A DNA stretch of 64,000 bases, taken from assembly GCA_024233215.1 (NCBI GenBank), contig JACKPW010000006.1, positions 186,001 through 250,000 on the forward strand, in the 5' to 3' direction. Position numbers and translations under genes: made by a program. This document shows, piece after piece, positions 16,863-27,000 of this stretch (positions are counted from its first letter, which is position 1; every line of letters starts with the position of its first letter). Below the pieces are notes generated by a model that was given only the letters and a program-made list of their open reading frames with translations, searched no databases and had not been told where the DNA came from. Source of the DNA: Verrucomicrobiales bacterium (GTDB lineage: Bacteria; Verrucomicrobiota; Verrucomicrobiia; Limisphaerales; J093).

Positions 16863-17393
16863 CTATTCCTCGCGCATACACACTCGGCCCACAATCGCGT
16901 CCTGCGGCACAAATCCCCAGAACCGACTGTCAAAGCTGTTGTCGCTGTTGTCGCCCAGGACGAAGTAGCCTCCTTCAGGAACGGTTACATCGGTGTATGG
17001 CATCTCCCGCGCGCTCGGCGGCGCATCGTACCGGATCACCCCCTGGCGGTTCTTGAGTGCCACCTTCTTCCCGTTGACAATGACCTGTCCCTCCTCGATC
17101 CGGATGTGCTCGCCCGGAACCGCCACGACCCGCTTGAGGCAGATCGAATCGCGCACCAATCCCTTGATCCCATCGGAACGAAAGGCAATCACGTCTCCTC
17201 GGTGAGGACCACGAAGTGAGTAACTGAAGCGCTCGACAACAACGTTGTCCCCCTTCCGGATAGCGGGTTCCATGGAGGAACTCGGCGCTCCGTATACCCG
17301 CACCCCCATGAGGATCGAGACGGCCAGGAGACCCAGCGTCGCGAGTCCGATGAGAAACGCGGAACGGCCGACTGTCAGCCTTCGTTTCGTCAT
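16863..17393 (-). CDS. lepB: Signal peptidase I
   Basis: 176 residues, shorter than E. coli LepB. A single N-terminal membrane anchor (about 11-33) is followed by the S26 catalytic domain outside the membrane: catalytic Ser in APSSSMEPAIRKGD (box B), RGDVIAF (box C), general-base Lys in CLKRVVAVPGE (box D) and GDNSDNSFDSRFWGFVP (box E). All key residues are present, so it should remove Sec signals, including those of the many exported enzymes here. It lies 32 bp downstream of a ribbon-helix-helix gene, with which it may be cotranscribed by chance. Confidence 0.95.
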   Translation of the reverse strand: MTKRRLTVGRSAFLIGLATLGLLAVSILMGVRVYGAPSSSMEPAIRKGDNVVVERFSYSLRGPHRGDVIAFRSDGIKGLVRDSICLKRVVAVPGEHIRIEEGQVIVNGKKVALKNRQGVIRYDAPPSAREMPYTDVTVPEGGYFVLGDNSDNSFDSRFWGFVPQDAIVGRVCMREE

Positions 17394-17425
17394 AAAGATT
17401 CTGTGTCAACCGACAGCATGGCGGA

Positions 17426-17695
17426 CTATCTCCTCCGCGGTCGGGTGAGCGAGGCTTCCGTGGCTGTAAGCTGCGCCTGCTCCTTGATGTCCGCATCACT
17501 GAGCCCCACCCAACCGAGGCGGCGGGGACGGGGCAGTTCCCAGTCCTGAAGCTCACCCGGCTCCGGATCGTAAACGCTGAGGATGTACTCCAAGCCACGC
17601 CGCGCGAGCTCGGCGAAGGAGATTTCCCGGCTCCGGCTCACTTTGCGGGCACGCTCGTAGACGTCGTCCGGCAATTGAATCTGCGTGCGCGTCAT
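17426..17695 (-). CDS. Orphan ribbon-helix-helix (antitoxin-like) protein
   Basis: 89 residues beginning TRTQIQLPDDVYERARKVSR, followed by SFAELARRGLEYIL: a beta-strand and two helices as in CopG/VapB-type DNA-binding antitoxins. The C-terminal half (EPGELQDWELP onward) would be the toxin-binding tail. No PIN, RelE or other toxin gene follows; lepB starts 32 bp downstream. It may be a solitary regulator or the remainder of a lost toxin-antitoxin pair. Confidence 0.65.
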   Translation of the reverse strand: MTRTQIQLPDDVYERARKVSRSREISFAELARRGLEYILSVYDPEPGELQDWELPRPRRLGWVGLSDADIKEQAQLTATEASLTRPRRR

Positions 17696-17805
17696 GTCGC
17701 CAGATTGCCATCATCCAGGATGATGTCGATTCGATGGCGGCGCCGTGTGGACTGCGGCGGCACGCGAAGCACGACGCCGCTCTTCCGGAAATGGAAGGCG
17801 AGGAA

Positions 17806-17815
17806 GGGGGGGGGG
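17806..17815. repeat. G10 homopolymer
   Basis: Ten consecutive G upstream of the isomerase gene (start 17943) and outside any supported coding region. It could change length by slippage or be an assembly weak point. Confidence 0.6.
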
Positions 17816-17942
17816 CTGGCCCGTTGCCGAAAGCGCCGTCGCCGCGGCGCTCTGCCGGCGCAGAAGCCGGGCCTGCCTGCGCCTATCACCGTATCCCGAA
17901 ATCCCGTTGACCCACGGGAACGATTCGGGTGAAGTCGCCGTC

Positions 17943-18857
17943 ATGCAATCGCGCTCCATTACCCGTCGTTCCGCAATCCGCAAGGTGGCTGGTGGCGCCG
18001 CCGCCGTTTCCGCCGCCGCCTCCCTTTCAAACCGGCTCTCGGCCGCTGATGCCGCCACCGGCGCGGGCCTCAAGGGGCGCATCAATCACTCCGTCTGCAA
18101 ATGGTGCTACGGCAGCATCCCGCTCGACGAGTTCTGCCAGGCGGCCAGGGCCATGGGGCTGACGTCGATCGACCTGCTCGGGGTGGACGACTTCCCGACG
18201 TTGAAGAAGTACGACCTCGTCTGCGCCATGGTCAGCGGCGTTCCGGGCGGCATCACCAGCGGCCTGAACCGGGTCGAGAACCACGACAAGATCGTCGCCT
18301 TCTACGAGGAAACCGCCCCGAAAGTGGCGGCCGCCGGCTTCCAAAACATCATCTGCTTCTCCGGCAACCGGAAGGGCATGAGCGACGAGGAGGGCCTGGA
18401 GGTCTGCGCCAAGGGGCTGAAGCGCGTCGCTGCCGTCTGCGAAAAGCACGGGGTCGTGGCGGTGATGGAGTTGTTGAACAGCAAGGTCGATCACGCGGAT
18501 TACATGTGCGACCACACCGCCTGGGGCGTCGAACTCTGCAAGCGCGTCGGCTCGGAGAGGTTCAAGCTGCTCTACGACATCTATCACATGCAGATCATGG
18601 AGGGCGATGTGATCCGGACCATCAAGGGCGACAAGGGCAAGGGCATCGAAGCCGCGGCACCCTACATCGCGCACTACCACACCGGGGGAGTGCCAGGCCG
18701 CAACGAGATCGACGAAACGCAGGAACTGTACTACCCGGCGATCATGAAGGCCATCGTGGACACCGGCTACAAGGGCTTCGTGGCCCAGGAGTTTGTCCCG
18801 GCTCGCAAGGACAAACTCGCCTCGCTCAAACAGGGCGTCCACATCTGCGACGTCTGA
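17943..18857 (+). CDS. Tat-exported sugar-phosphate isomerase/epimerase-like TIM barrel (hydroxypyruvate isomerase-like)
   Basis: 304 residues. The N-terminus has a Tat signal (TRRSAIRKVAGGAAAVSAAASL). The rest is an AP-endonuclease-2-type TIM barrel like hydroxypyruvate isomerase: metal ligands are expected at Glu in AVMELLNSKVDH, Asp in LLYDIYHMQ, His in IAHYHTGG and Glu in VAQEFVPAR. In this phylum such exported TIM barrels often act in sugar turnover outside the cytoplasm; the substrate here is unknown. ATG 17943 is chosen because it gives the Tat signal at the N-terminus. Neighbours do not form an operon with it. Confidence 0.85.
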   Translation: MQSRSITRRSAIRKVAGGAAAVSAAASLSNRLSAADAATGAGLKGRINHSVCKWCYGSIPLDEFCQAARAMGLTSIDLLGVDDFPTLKKYDLVCAMVSGVPGGITSGLNRVENHDKIVAFYEETAPKVAAAGFQNIICFSGNRKGMSDEEGLEVCAKGLKRVAAVCEKHGVVAVMELLNSKVDHADYMCDHTAWGVELCKRVGSERFKLLYDIYHMQIMEGDVIRTIKGDKGKGIEAAAPYIAHYHTGGVPGRNEIDETQELYYPAIMKAIVDTGYKGFVAQEFVPARKDKLASLKQGVHICDV

Positions 18858-19700
18858 GCCGCGACGATTCAGGGCCAGGACACGAATTGCACGGATTACA
18901 CGGAGGAGGACTTCTTCCAGACCGCCGTCGGCTTGGTGGGTAAGCTGCGCGGTGAGTTGGATTCGGCGATGGCAGACGGGAGGAAGCACCTCGCGGGGGT
19001 TCGATTCTGGATGCCAATGGCCGAATCTTCGTGACGGTGGGACGACGGTGGAGGAATTCCTCGGAGCGACCCGCAACGATGAGGTGGAACGTTCGCTGTG
19101 GAACAGGCTCAGGCTTCAGCCGGATTTGCCCTTTGATCTCGATGCCGTCCTCGATCAACTCGCGGTGATTTACGATGGAGAGCCGTCCGGGTTCGTGGCG
19201 CATGCCCATTGGTGTGCCACGGGCGATTACCGACTCAGGGCACGCAGTTTCCTGAGGGACCGGCGCGGGAGGTCTTTGAGCAACTCGTGACCTCCCGAGG
19301 TCAGAGGGTCCGGAAGGTGCTGACCAAGGAAACAGGTCTGGCCGCTGACTTCTGGCTGCCCGGGTCGCCCGTCAGAACGGCTCGGACCGTATCGGAGGTC
19401 TCGCCGCCGACGTGAGGAGGCTCAAATCTCCCGGCCAGCCATGACCGGAGCAGCAAGAAGGAGCCTCCTTGCGTCGGTAGCCACGGGGCTGGAGGGAGTT
19501 CGCAAACCTGTTCCAAAGGCGGAAGCCCGAGCCTTGCGTGGCTCCGTCCACGCGCTTCCTCAGAGACAATCGGGACCCGAAACCCCGCGCCTTCAGACCA
19601 CTAGCGAGATCACAATGGGGAGGGAGAGGCCGCCGGGTACTTGGTTTGAGTCTAGGTTCAGGTTCAGGTTCAGGTTCAGGTTCAAGTTCGGGGCCGAGCT
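18858..19700. other. 843-bp gap with no supported gene
   Basis: The start has a CACGAATTGCACGGATTACA stretch typical of interspersed repeats. Two open stretches follow on the plus strand, ending near 19290 and 19415; the piece EEFLGATRNDEVERSLWNRL around 19050-19110 looks protein-like, but the frame changes and no good start exists, so it may be a decayed gene. From about 19440 there is no coding sign, and 19654-19689 is a hexamer repeat. Confidence 0.5.
19654..19689. repeat. AGGTTC hexamer tandem repeat
   Basis: Five perfect AGGTTC units (19654-19683) and one AAGTTC (19684-19689), just beyond the 3' end of xerD. Probably variable in copy number. Confidence 0.9.
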
Positions 19701-20627
19701 TCAGCTTCTGGGATGGAAACGGCGGTGAACGTCCCTCAGACGGTTTCCGGCGACGTGAGTGTAGACCTCGGTGGTGCCCAGGTCGGCATGACCGAGCAAC
19801 TCCTGGATGACCCGCAGGTCCGCGCCGTGTTCGAGCAGATGGGTTGCGAAGCTGTGGCGCAACATGTGTGGAGTAACGTTGCGTTCGATCCCGGCAAGGC
19901 GCACCCGTCGCTTGATGCGAAGCCACAGGGTGGTGTGGGCAAAGGGCGAGCCCCGGCGGGTGAGGAAGACGTTGGCGGGTGAGCGGCGCGACACCAACCC
20001 AGGGCGCCCCGCCTCCAGGTAACGTTCCATCGCCGCCACGGCCGGTCGGCCCATCGGAACCACGCGTTCCTTGTTGCCCTTGCCGATCACGGTGACGAAC
20101 CCCGCGTCCAAATGGAGCTGCTCCAACCGGAGACTGCGCAACTCCGCGAGACGCAAACCCGAGGCATAGGCCAGTTCCAACACCGCCTGATCACAGAGGT
20201 CGGAGGGCGACGGAGTCGGCGGAGCGGCGAGCAAGCGCTCAATTTCCTCATCGGTAAGCGCCTTGGGCAGGCGTTTCCAGCGTCGCGGCAGGGATAGGTT
20301 TCCAGCCACGTTGACCGGCAACAATCCTTCGGACTCGCAGAACCGGAAGAAGCCGCGCAGGGCGGCGATCTCCAGATAGAGGCTCTCGCTGCTGAGCCGC
20401 CGGCTTGATTCTGCCGGTTCGTGGGCCAGGCCCCGACGGCGCTCGTCATCGAGATAGGCCGTCAGGTCCGGGAGGGTCACCTCCCGCCAGGCGGCAATCC
20501 CACGCTCCCTCGCCCAAGCCACGAACCGATCGAGCTGCGCCTTGTAAGTGCGGAGGGTATGCTCTGCCCGTCCGCGTTCATGGCGGAGATGCGTCAGGAA
20601 CTCGTCGATCAAATCATCCAGCGGCAC
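19701..20627 (-). CDS. xerD: Site-specific tyrosine recombinase XerD
   Basis: 308 residues, the usual size for XerC/XerD. The N-terminal SAM-like core-binding domain (1-110, HLRHERGRAEHTLRTYKAQL) is followed by the catalytic domain with all six residues: Arg in ASGLRLAELRSL, Lys in VIGKGNKERVVPM, His-x-x-Arg in HMLRHSFATHLL, His in LLGHADLGTTEVYTH, and Tyr in EVYTHV. The C-terminal end LRDVHRRFHPRS resembles XerD more than XerC. It resolves chromosome dimers at dif with XerC and FtsK. No att-like repeats or integrative element flank it, so it is the housekeeping enzyme and not a phage integrase. Confidence 0.92.
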   Translation of the reverse strand: MPLDDLIDEFLTHLRHERGRAEHTLRTYKAQLDRFVAWARERGIAAWREVTLPDLTAYLDDERRRGLAHEPAESSRRLSSESLYLEIAALRGFFRFCESEGLLPVNVAGNLSLPRRWKRLPKALTDEEIERLLAAPPTPSPSDLCDQAVLELAYASGLRLAELRSLRLEQLHLDAGFVTVIGKGNKERVVPMGRPAVAAMERYLEAGRPGLVSRRSPANVFLTRRGSPFAHTTLWLRIKRRVRLAGIERNVTPHMLRHSFATHLLEHGADLRVIQELLGHADLGTTEVYTHVAGNRLRDVHRRFHPRS

Positions 20628-21002
20628 CCGGGAATCTTCGTTTGGATGTCCGCCGGAAGCAACTTGGGAGGCGGCTCATTCCCATCCGGGCAAAGCCTGT
20701 CAGAGCGTGCGCACGCCAGCGCGGCGAGACTCCAGAGGGGGGATCCGCTGCGGCCCGAACCTCGCGTGCCGGGCTGTGCCACCGGAGGTGTCGGGGTTGA
20801 TTAGATGTCCTGGCACGAGGCGTTTTGGCTTGATGAAAGCATCTGATGCTGGGAGTCTTCCGCTCAGTTGACCATGCTCTCCGACTGATCGGGCGCACAA
20901 GGCGATGCTTCTGCCGACTGGTTTGCAGTGCGCCTGGGTGAACTGTTCTCGTGCCGGAGCCGGTTCTGGATTTGACAAATTGCCTCTCGGGAAAAACCAC
21001 TC
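20628..21002. other. 375-bp divergent gap between xerD and the giant repeat protein gene
   Basis: No gene is supported. A good -35-like TTGACA is at 20972-20977, but it is too close to the ATG at 21003 to work with a normal -10. GGGAAAAA at 20990-20997 may be a weak ribosome binding site. Promoters for both genes must lie here, but I cannot place them. Confidence 0.5.
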
Positions 21003-24000
21003 ATGAACACCTCACCGATCCGTGTTGCCAGTCGTTGGCAACGACTCTTCCTCCCCCAACCGTGGCATCACTGCCTCCGTGGCCTGTGGGCTGCCGCCCT
21101 CGCGGTCAGTCTCCTTGCTGAGACCGAGCCGAACGGCACCATCGCCCAGGCCACCGCCGTGTCGCCGAACGGCACCATGTCCGCGACCATCGATCCGGCG
21201 GGCGACAATGACTGGTTCAAGATCACGCTGCCGGGACCCGGGCGCCTGACCGCAACGGTCCAGTCCCCGCCCGCCAACATGCGGGCCAGCATCCAGTCCT
21301 ACGGCCGTCACACGGAATGGCTGGGCGTCTACCACACCGCCATCAACCCGGGGGATGAGGTGCACATCGTCCTCGACCTGACCGAGGCCGGCACGTGGTT
21401 CCTGCGCGTCAATGACAACGCCAACCAGGTGTCCGCCGGCAGTTACACCCTGCGGACGGAGTTCGTGGCGGTACCCGATGCGGGCGAGCCCAATGAACGC
21501 GTCGGGCGCGCCACCCTGGTGACCGGTCCCAGCATGTCCGGGCGCATCTTTCCCCGCAACGACTACGATTTCTACCGCATCCACGTCAGCAGCGGCAGCA
21601 CGCTCGAACTGGACCTGACCTCCCCGGCGGCCATGCAGGGAGAACTGTCCCTGTACAACCCTGACTTCAACTGGATGGGCGTGTACACCACCGCGGCGAA
21701 TCCCGGGGACACGGTCCACCTCGATTATGCCGTCACCACCACCGGCATGTATTACATCCGGGTCCGCGACGCCGCCAGCCTGTCCCATGTGACCGGCTAC
21801 ACCCTGGCCGTGGCGGGCGGCAGCCCCGGCTTCGTGCCGGCGGAGAGCGCGGTGACCAGCGAGGTGGAGACCAACGACGCCTTCAGCCAGGCCAACCGGA
21901 TCAACCTCGGCACCGCCGTCACCGGCAGCATCGGAAGCACCTGGAATTCCGACTACTTTACCTTTATTCCAACCCAGACCGGCCAGGTCACCCTGGCCAT
22001 GGAAGCGTCGCCGGCGAACCTTCAGCTGCAGATGCGGCTCTACAATGACTCCGGCAGCCACATCGTCAGCTCACGAGCCGGCCTCGCGGGCGGCCTCTTC
22101 TCGATGACCTTCGACATCACCTCGCTCGAGCGGCATTACCTCCTGGTCGAAAACGTGGTCGGGACATCCTCGGCGGAGACTTACCGGTTCGCCAGCAGTG
22201 TGGTCCCGGTTGCCGACCCGTTTGAGCCAAATGACAACTACGGCGACCGCAAGCCGATGGGCAACGTGAACCAAATCCAGGGCTGGTGCTTTCCGGCGAA
22301 CGACAGTGACTGGTACGAACTCACGGTTTCCACTCCCGGGGACTTCGAGGCCATCCTGAACAACCTGCCGGGTAACATCACCCCGCGCATCGCCCTGTAT
22401 GACCTTTCGGGCAACCAACTCACCAGCCGGAGCGGCACCGCGGGAACGGACCTGCACCTCAACTACGCCATCGGCGAACCGGGCACCTACCTGCTGCGCA
22501 TCAATGACGCCGGCGGCAACGAGTCCACCCAGCCCTACACCCTCACAGTATTCGGGGCGGACTTCACCCTGTTCGCCCCGGTCGCCACGATCGACTCCAT
22601 CGATCCCGGCGCCATTGTGGTGGGCGACTCCGTCACGTTCAGCGGTTCGGGCACGGATGCCGACGGCACCGTGGTCGGTTACGAATGGACCTCCTCGATC
22701 GACGGCGTGGTTGGCACACAGGCCACCTTCACCACGAGCGCTCTCTCCATTGGCACGCACACAATCTATTTCCGCGTCCGCGACAACGACGGCGTCTGGT
22801 CCACGCTCGTCAACGAGCTGCTTTACGTCGGCAGCACCGTCTCGGAGGAGGTCGAGCCCAACGGCTCCTTCTTCACGGCCAACGAAATCGCCCTCGACCG
22901 GCCGATCACGGCGAAGACGGATACCCCCGGCGACTACGATTACTATCGATTGTACGTGCCCGGAGCAGGCCGATTGGTGGCGGAGTTGAGCAACGTCCCC
23001 GTGAACCTCCGCATGTCGATGGAGTTCTACAACCGCTACTGGGACTGGCTGGGGATCTACTCGTCCGCCGCCGCGGTGGGCGACGATGTGACGGTGGTCT
23101 ATGACGTCACGGAACCGGGTTTTGTGTATCTGCGACTGCGCGACCTGGGAAACCAGGCGAACGAGGACTTCACCTACACCCTGGCGGTGAACTACCACCC
23201 TGCCCCCGACGTCTTCGAGCCCAACCCCGACCTGCAGCACGCGGCGCTCCTGCCGGCGGCCAGCGTGGAGGGTTATCACTTTCCGCGAAACGATGAGGAC
23301 TGGTACCGGGTTTGGGTGCCGGCGGGTAACGTGCTTGGCGCAGCGGTAACCTCGGTGCCCCCGGATGTCCGGGCGGAGGTCAGCCTTTACGGGCCGGACC
23401 GGGATTGGCTGGGCCGCTACCAGACGGCCACCAATCCTGGGGACCCGGTGTCCACCACCGCGCCCGAGGCCGCCCATGCCGGCTTCTACTTCATCCGGGT
23501 GCGGACCGTGGACGGGATCAACTGGGCCGACACTTACGTGCTGACGGTGACGGGCGGCACCCCGGACTTCGAACCGGAGTTCCTGCCTGGCATCGCCGAG
23601 GCCGAACCCAACAACACCATCAGCCTGGGCACCGACATCGCGCCCGGCAATCCGGTCCAGGGGACCATTCTCCCCGCGGGCGATGAGGACTGGTTCCGTT
23701 TTCAGATGCCCACCCCGGGCATTGTCAGTGTGAACCTGCACGACGTCCCGGCGGCGCTGCGAGCCCAGGTCCGGGTCTACCGCAATGACGGGCAGCAGTT
23801 GGGCAACCGCGTGGCCTCGAACCCCGGCGATCCCGTCGCCTTCGACGTTCATGTGACCGATCCCGGCCTGTTCCACGTGCGGGTGTACGGCGCCGATGGC
23901 GGCGCGCAGTCACCTGACCCCTATTCGCTCACCCTCAGCCTCACCCCGGTGGTGGACACGAACGAGCCGAACAACCGGTTCCATGACGCCGCGCCGATGA

Positions 24001-27000
24001 CTGCCAGCAACCGCGCGCAGGGCTACATCTTCGCCACCGGCGACAACGACTGGTATCGCGTCCATTCCGAGGCCGGCAGCACCCTGCGGGTCAGTCTGGG
24101 AGACGTGCCGGACAGCATCCGCCCGCAGATCGAAATCTACAATCACGACAACAACCGGCTGACTTACAAACTCGCCAGCAATGACGGCCAGGATCTCACC
24201 CTGACCTACGCGATCCCGGAAACCGGCGACTACAGCATCCTGGTCCGGGACGTGGGCAACGACAGCTTCTCGGCGGATGCCTACACGCTGGTAATCGATG
24301 GTGCGGTGTTCGATTCCTACGTCCCGCTGGCCATCATTGACTCCGTGGCACCCAACCCGGCCGACGCCGGAGTCACGGTCACCTTCACCGGCCACGGCGA
24401 CGACGTGGATGGCAGCATCATCGGGTATGAGTGGCGCAGTTCAGTCGACGGCGTCTTCAGCATTTCGCAGGTGGCGGAAACGTCCAGCCTCAGTGCGGGG
24501 GTCCACACGGTGTTCTTCCGCGTGAGGGACGATGCCGGGAACTGGTCCCCCGAAGTAAGCACCCTGCTCTACTTTGGCGTGCCGGCGCCCGCGGAAATCG
24601 AGCCCAACGACCTGGCGGGTTCCGCGACCTTCATGGAACTGGCCACCCAGTACACCGGTGACATGGGCCGGAACGGCGACGAGGACTGGTTCCGCATTCA
24701 CGTGCCCCAGGCCGGCCGGTTGACCGTCCAGGCCTCCAATCCGGTGGGCAGCGCCATGCGCACGGAACTGCAGTTCTATACCCCCGACCTGGAATGGGCC
24801 GGCGTCTATGTCACCGCCAGCAACGACGGCGATCCCGTCACCCTGGGCTGGGATCTCGGCCGGGGCGGGGACTACTTCCTCCGCGTTCGCGATGCCTCCA
24901 ACCGCACCGGCGGCGAGTACACGGTCTCCGCGAACCTCCTCGTGGTACCCGATCCCTATGAACCCAATCACGATTTCTGGACCGCCAGTCCCATTGCCCC
25001 CGACGACCAGGTGCAGGGCTGGATCTTCCCGCGAAATGAGGACGACTATTACCGTGTCACCCTGCCCACGCCCGGCACTCTCGACATGGCGCTGACCCCG
25101 GTGCCATCCGACCTGCGCATGGAGATCGATGTCTACGGTCCGGACCTGGCCTGGCTGGGAGTCTATCGCACCGCGAACAATCCCGGGGACGAGGTCTTCC
25201 TGACCTATGATACCGCCAACCCCGGCACCTATTTCCTGCGCGTGCGGGCCGTGAATTCCGTGGGGAATCCCACGGATGCCTACACGTTCACCACGGTGTT
25301 CACCCCGGCGCCGGACCCGTTCGAGCCCAATCCCGACGCGCTCCACGCCCCTTGGATCACCGGCAGCCCCATCGAGGCCTACCTGTTCCCGGGTGGCGAT
25401 CAGGATTGGTACCGGCTGTACGTCGATCCGGTCCACACCCTTCAAATCGTTGCCGACCCTGTGCCGGCCAACCTCCGACTTCAGTTGAGCCTCTACAACG
25501 CCGATATCGGGTGGACAGGCCTCTACCGGGCCGCCGACGTGGATGGCGATCCGGTCACGCTCACCCTCGCCGACGCGGCCGGAGCGTACTACCTCCGGGT
25601 ACACGACCGGGATAACGACCGCGCCCCAGGGGAGACCTATCGCCTCACGGTGACCGGTGCCAACCTCGGCTACACCCCGCCCACCACCCCGGGAACCTCC
25701 GAGACGGAGCCCAATAACGCCTTCTCCACCGCCAACCCGATCGGCACGGCGCCGGTCACCGGCAGTCTCGAAGGCAACGACGATTGGTACCGTTTCGTCG
25801 CCACCGAACCCTCGGAACTCGTCGTGCACGTCACGGTCCCCGCGAACCACCGGTCCTACATCCGCCTCTACAACGCGAACGCCAGCCAACTGGCCGCCCG
25901 CGAAGCGGAGAACAAGGGCGACCCTTCCGGCTTCCGGTATCCCCTTGGCAGCGCCGGCACCTATTATGTGCGGGTCTATGATGCGGACGGTGCGTCCTCG
26001 GCCAATCCCTACACGCTGGACCTGGACCTCATCCCCGCCGTGGATGCCAACGAACCGAACAACGGCTACCCCGATGCCACCCCGATCGCCCTTGGCACCC
26101 CGACGCCGGGACTGATCTTCCCCACCGCCGATCATGATTGGTACGCCGTGGAAGTGACCGAACCCGGCACCCTGGTCATGGACGTGACCGGCATCCCGGA
26201 GAACGTGCAGATGTATCTCCGGCTCTACGATCCGAACCTGTCCCAGCTTCTCGCGTTTCAGGCGATGCATGGGGGCGACCCCGTCCACGTCCGCCGGGAG
26301 ATCGAAGCCCCCGGCCTTTACCGCGTGCGTTTGTATGACAGCGGCGACGATGCCTACGCGACATCGCCCTACACCCTCACCGCGTCATTCATCCCGGCCG
26401 AGGACGCCCACGAACCCAACGACCTCTGGCGTGATGCCACGCCGCTGGCCGCCAGCAACCAGGCCCAGGGCTTGATTCATCCCGGCGGCGATTTGGACTG
26501 GTTCCGTTTCGACGTTGCCGAACCGGGTCAGGTGCGGATCCAACTCAGCCAGACCGGCGGCATCCATGCGGATCTGGATCTCTACAACGACAGCCACCAA
26601 CGCCTGACCTCCAACTACGCCCGGAATTGGGGAGACACGTTGCTGATCGCCTACACGGTCCCCTCGGCGGATACCTACTACGTGCTCGTCCGGGACCACG
26701 GCGATGATCAGACGAGCACCGAGCCCTATCTGCTCACCATCCTGGGCGGCGACTTCGACGTCGATCATCCCATCGCGGAGATGCCACCGACGTTCACCCC
26801 CAACCCGGCATTGACCGGTCAGTCCATCCGGCTCACCGCGCAGGGAACCGACGTGGACGGATCCGTGACCGGCTACGAATGGACCTCGGATCTCGACGGG
26901 TTGCTCGGTAGCGCCAACCCGCTGGACCTGGCCTCGTTGTCGGCGGGCCGGCATCGGATCAGTCTCCGGGTTCGTGACGACGCCGGCAACTGGTCGGGCC

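Noticed and set aside
19050..19290. A gene for EEFLGATRNDEVERSLWNRL and following residues
   Set aside because: No good start, frame change near 19260 and no recognised family; listed only as possible decayed sequence.
19701..20627. xerD as a phage or island integrase
   Set aside because: Size and C-terminus fit housekeeping XerD; no attachment repeats, tRNA or cargo genes are nearby.
20972..20977. TTGACA as a promoter of the giant gene
   Set aside because: Only 25 bases before the ATG, so a normal -10 and leader do not fit.
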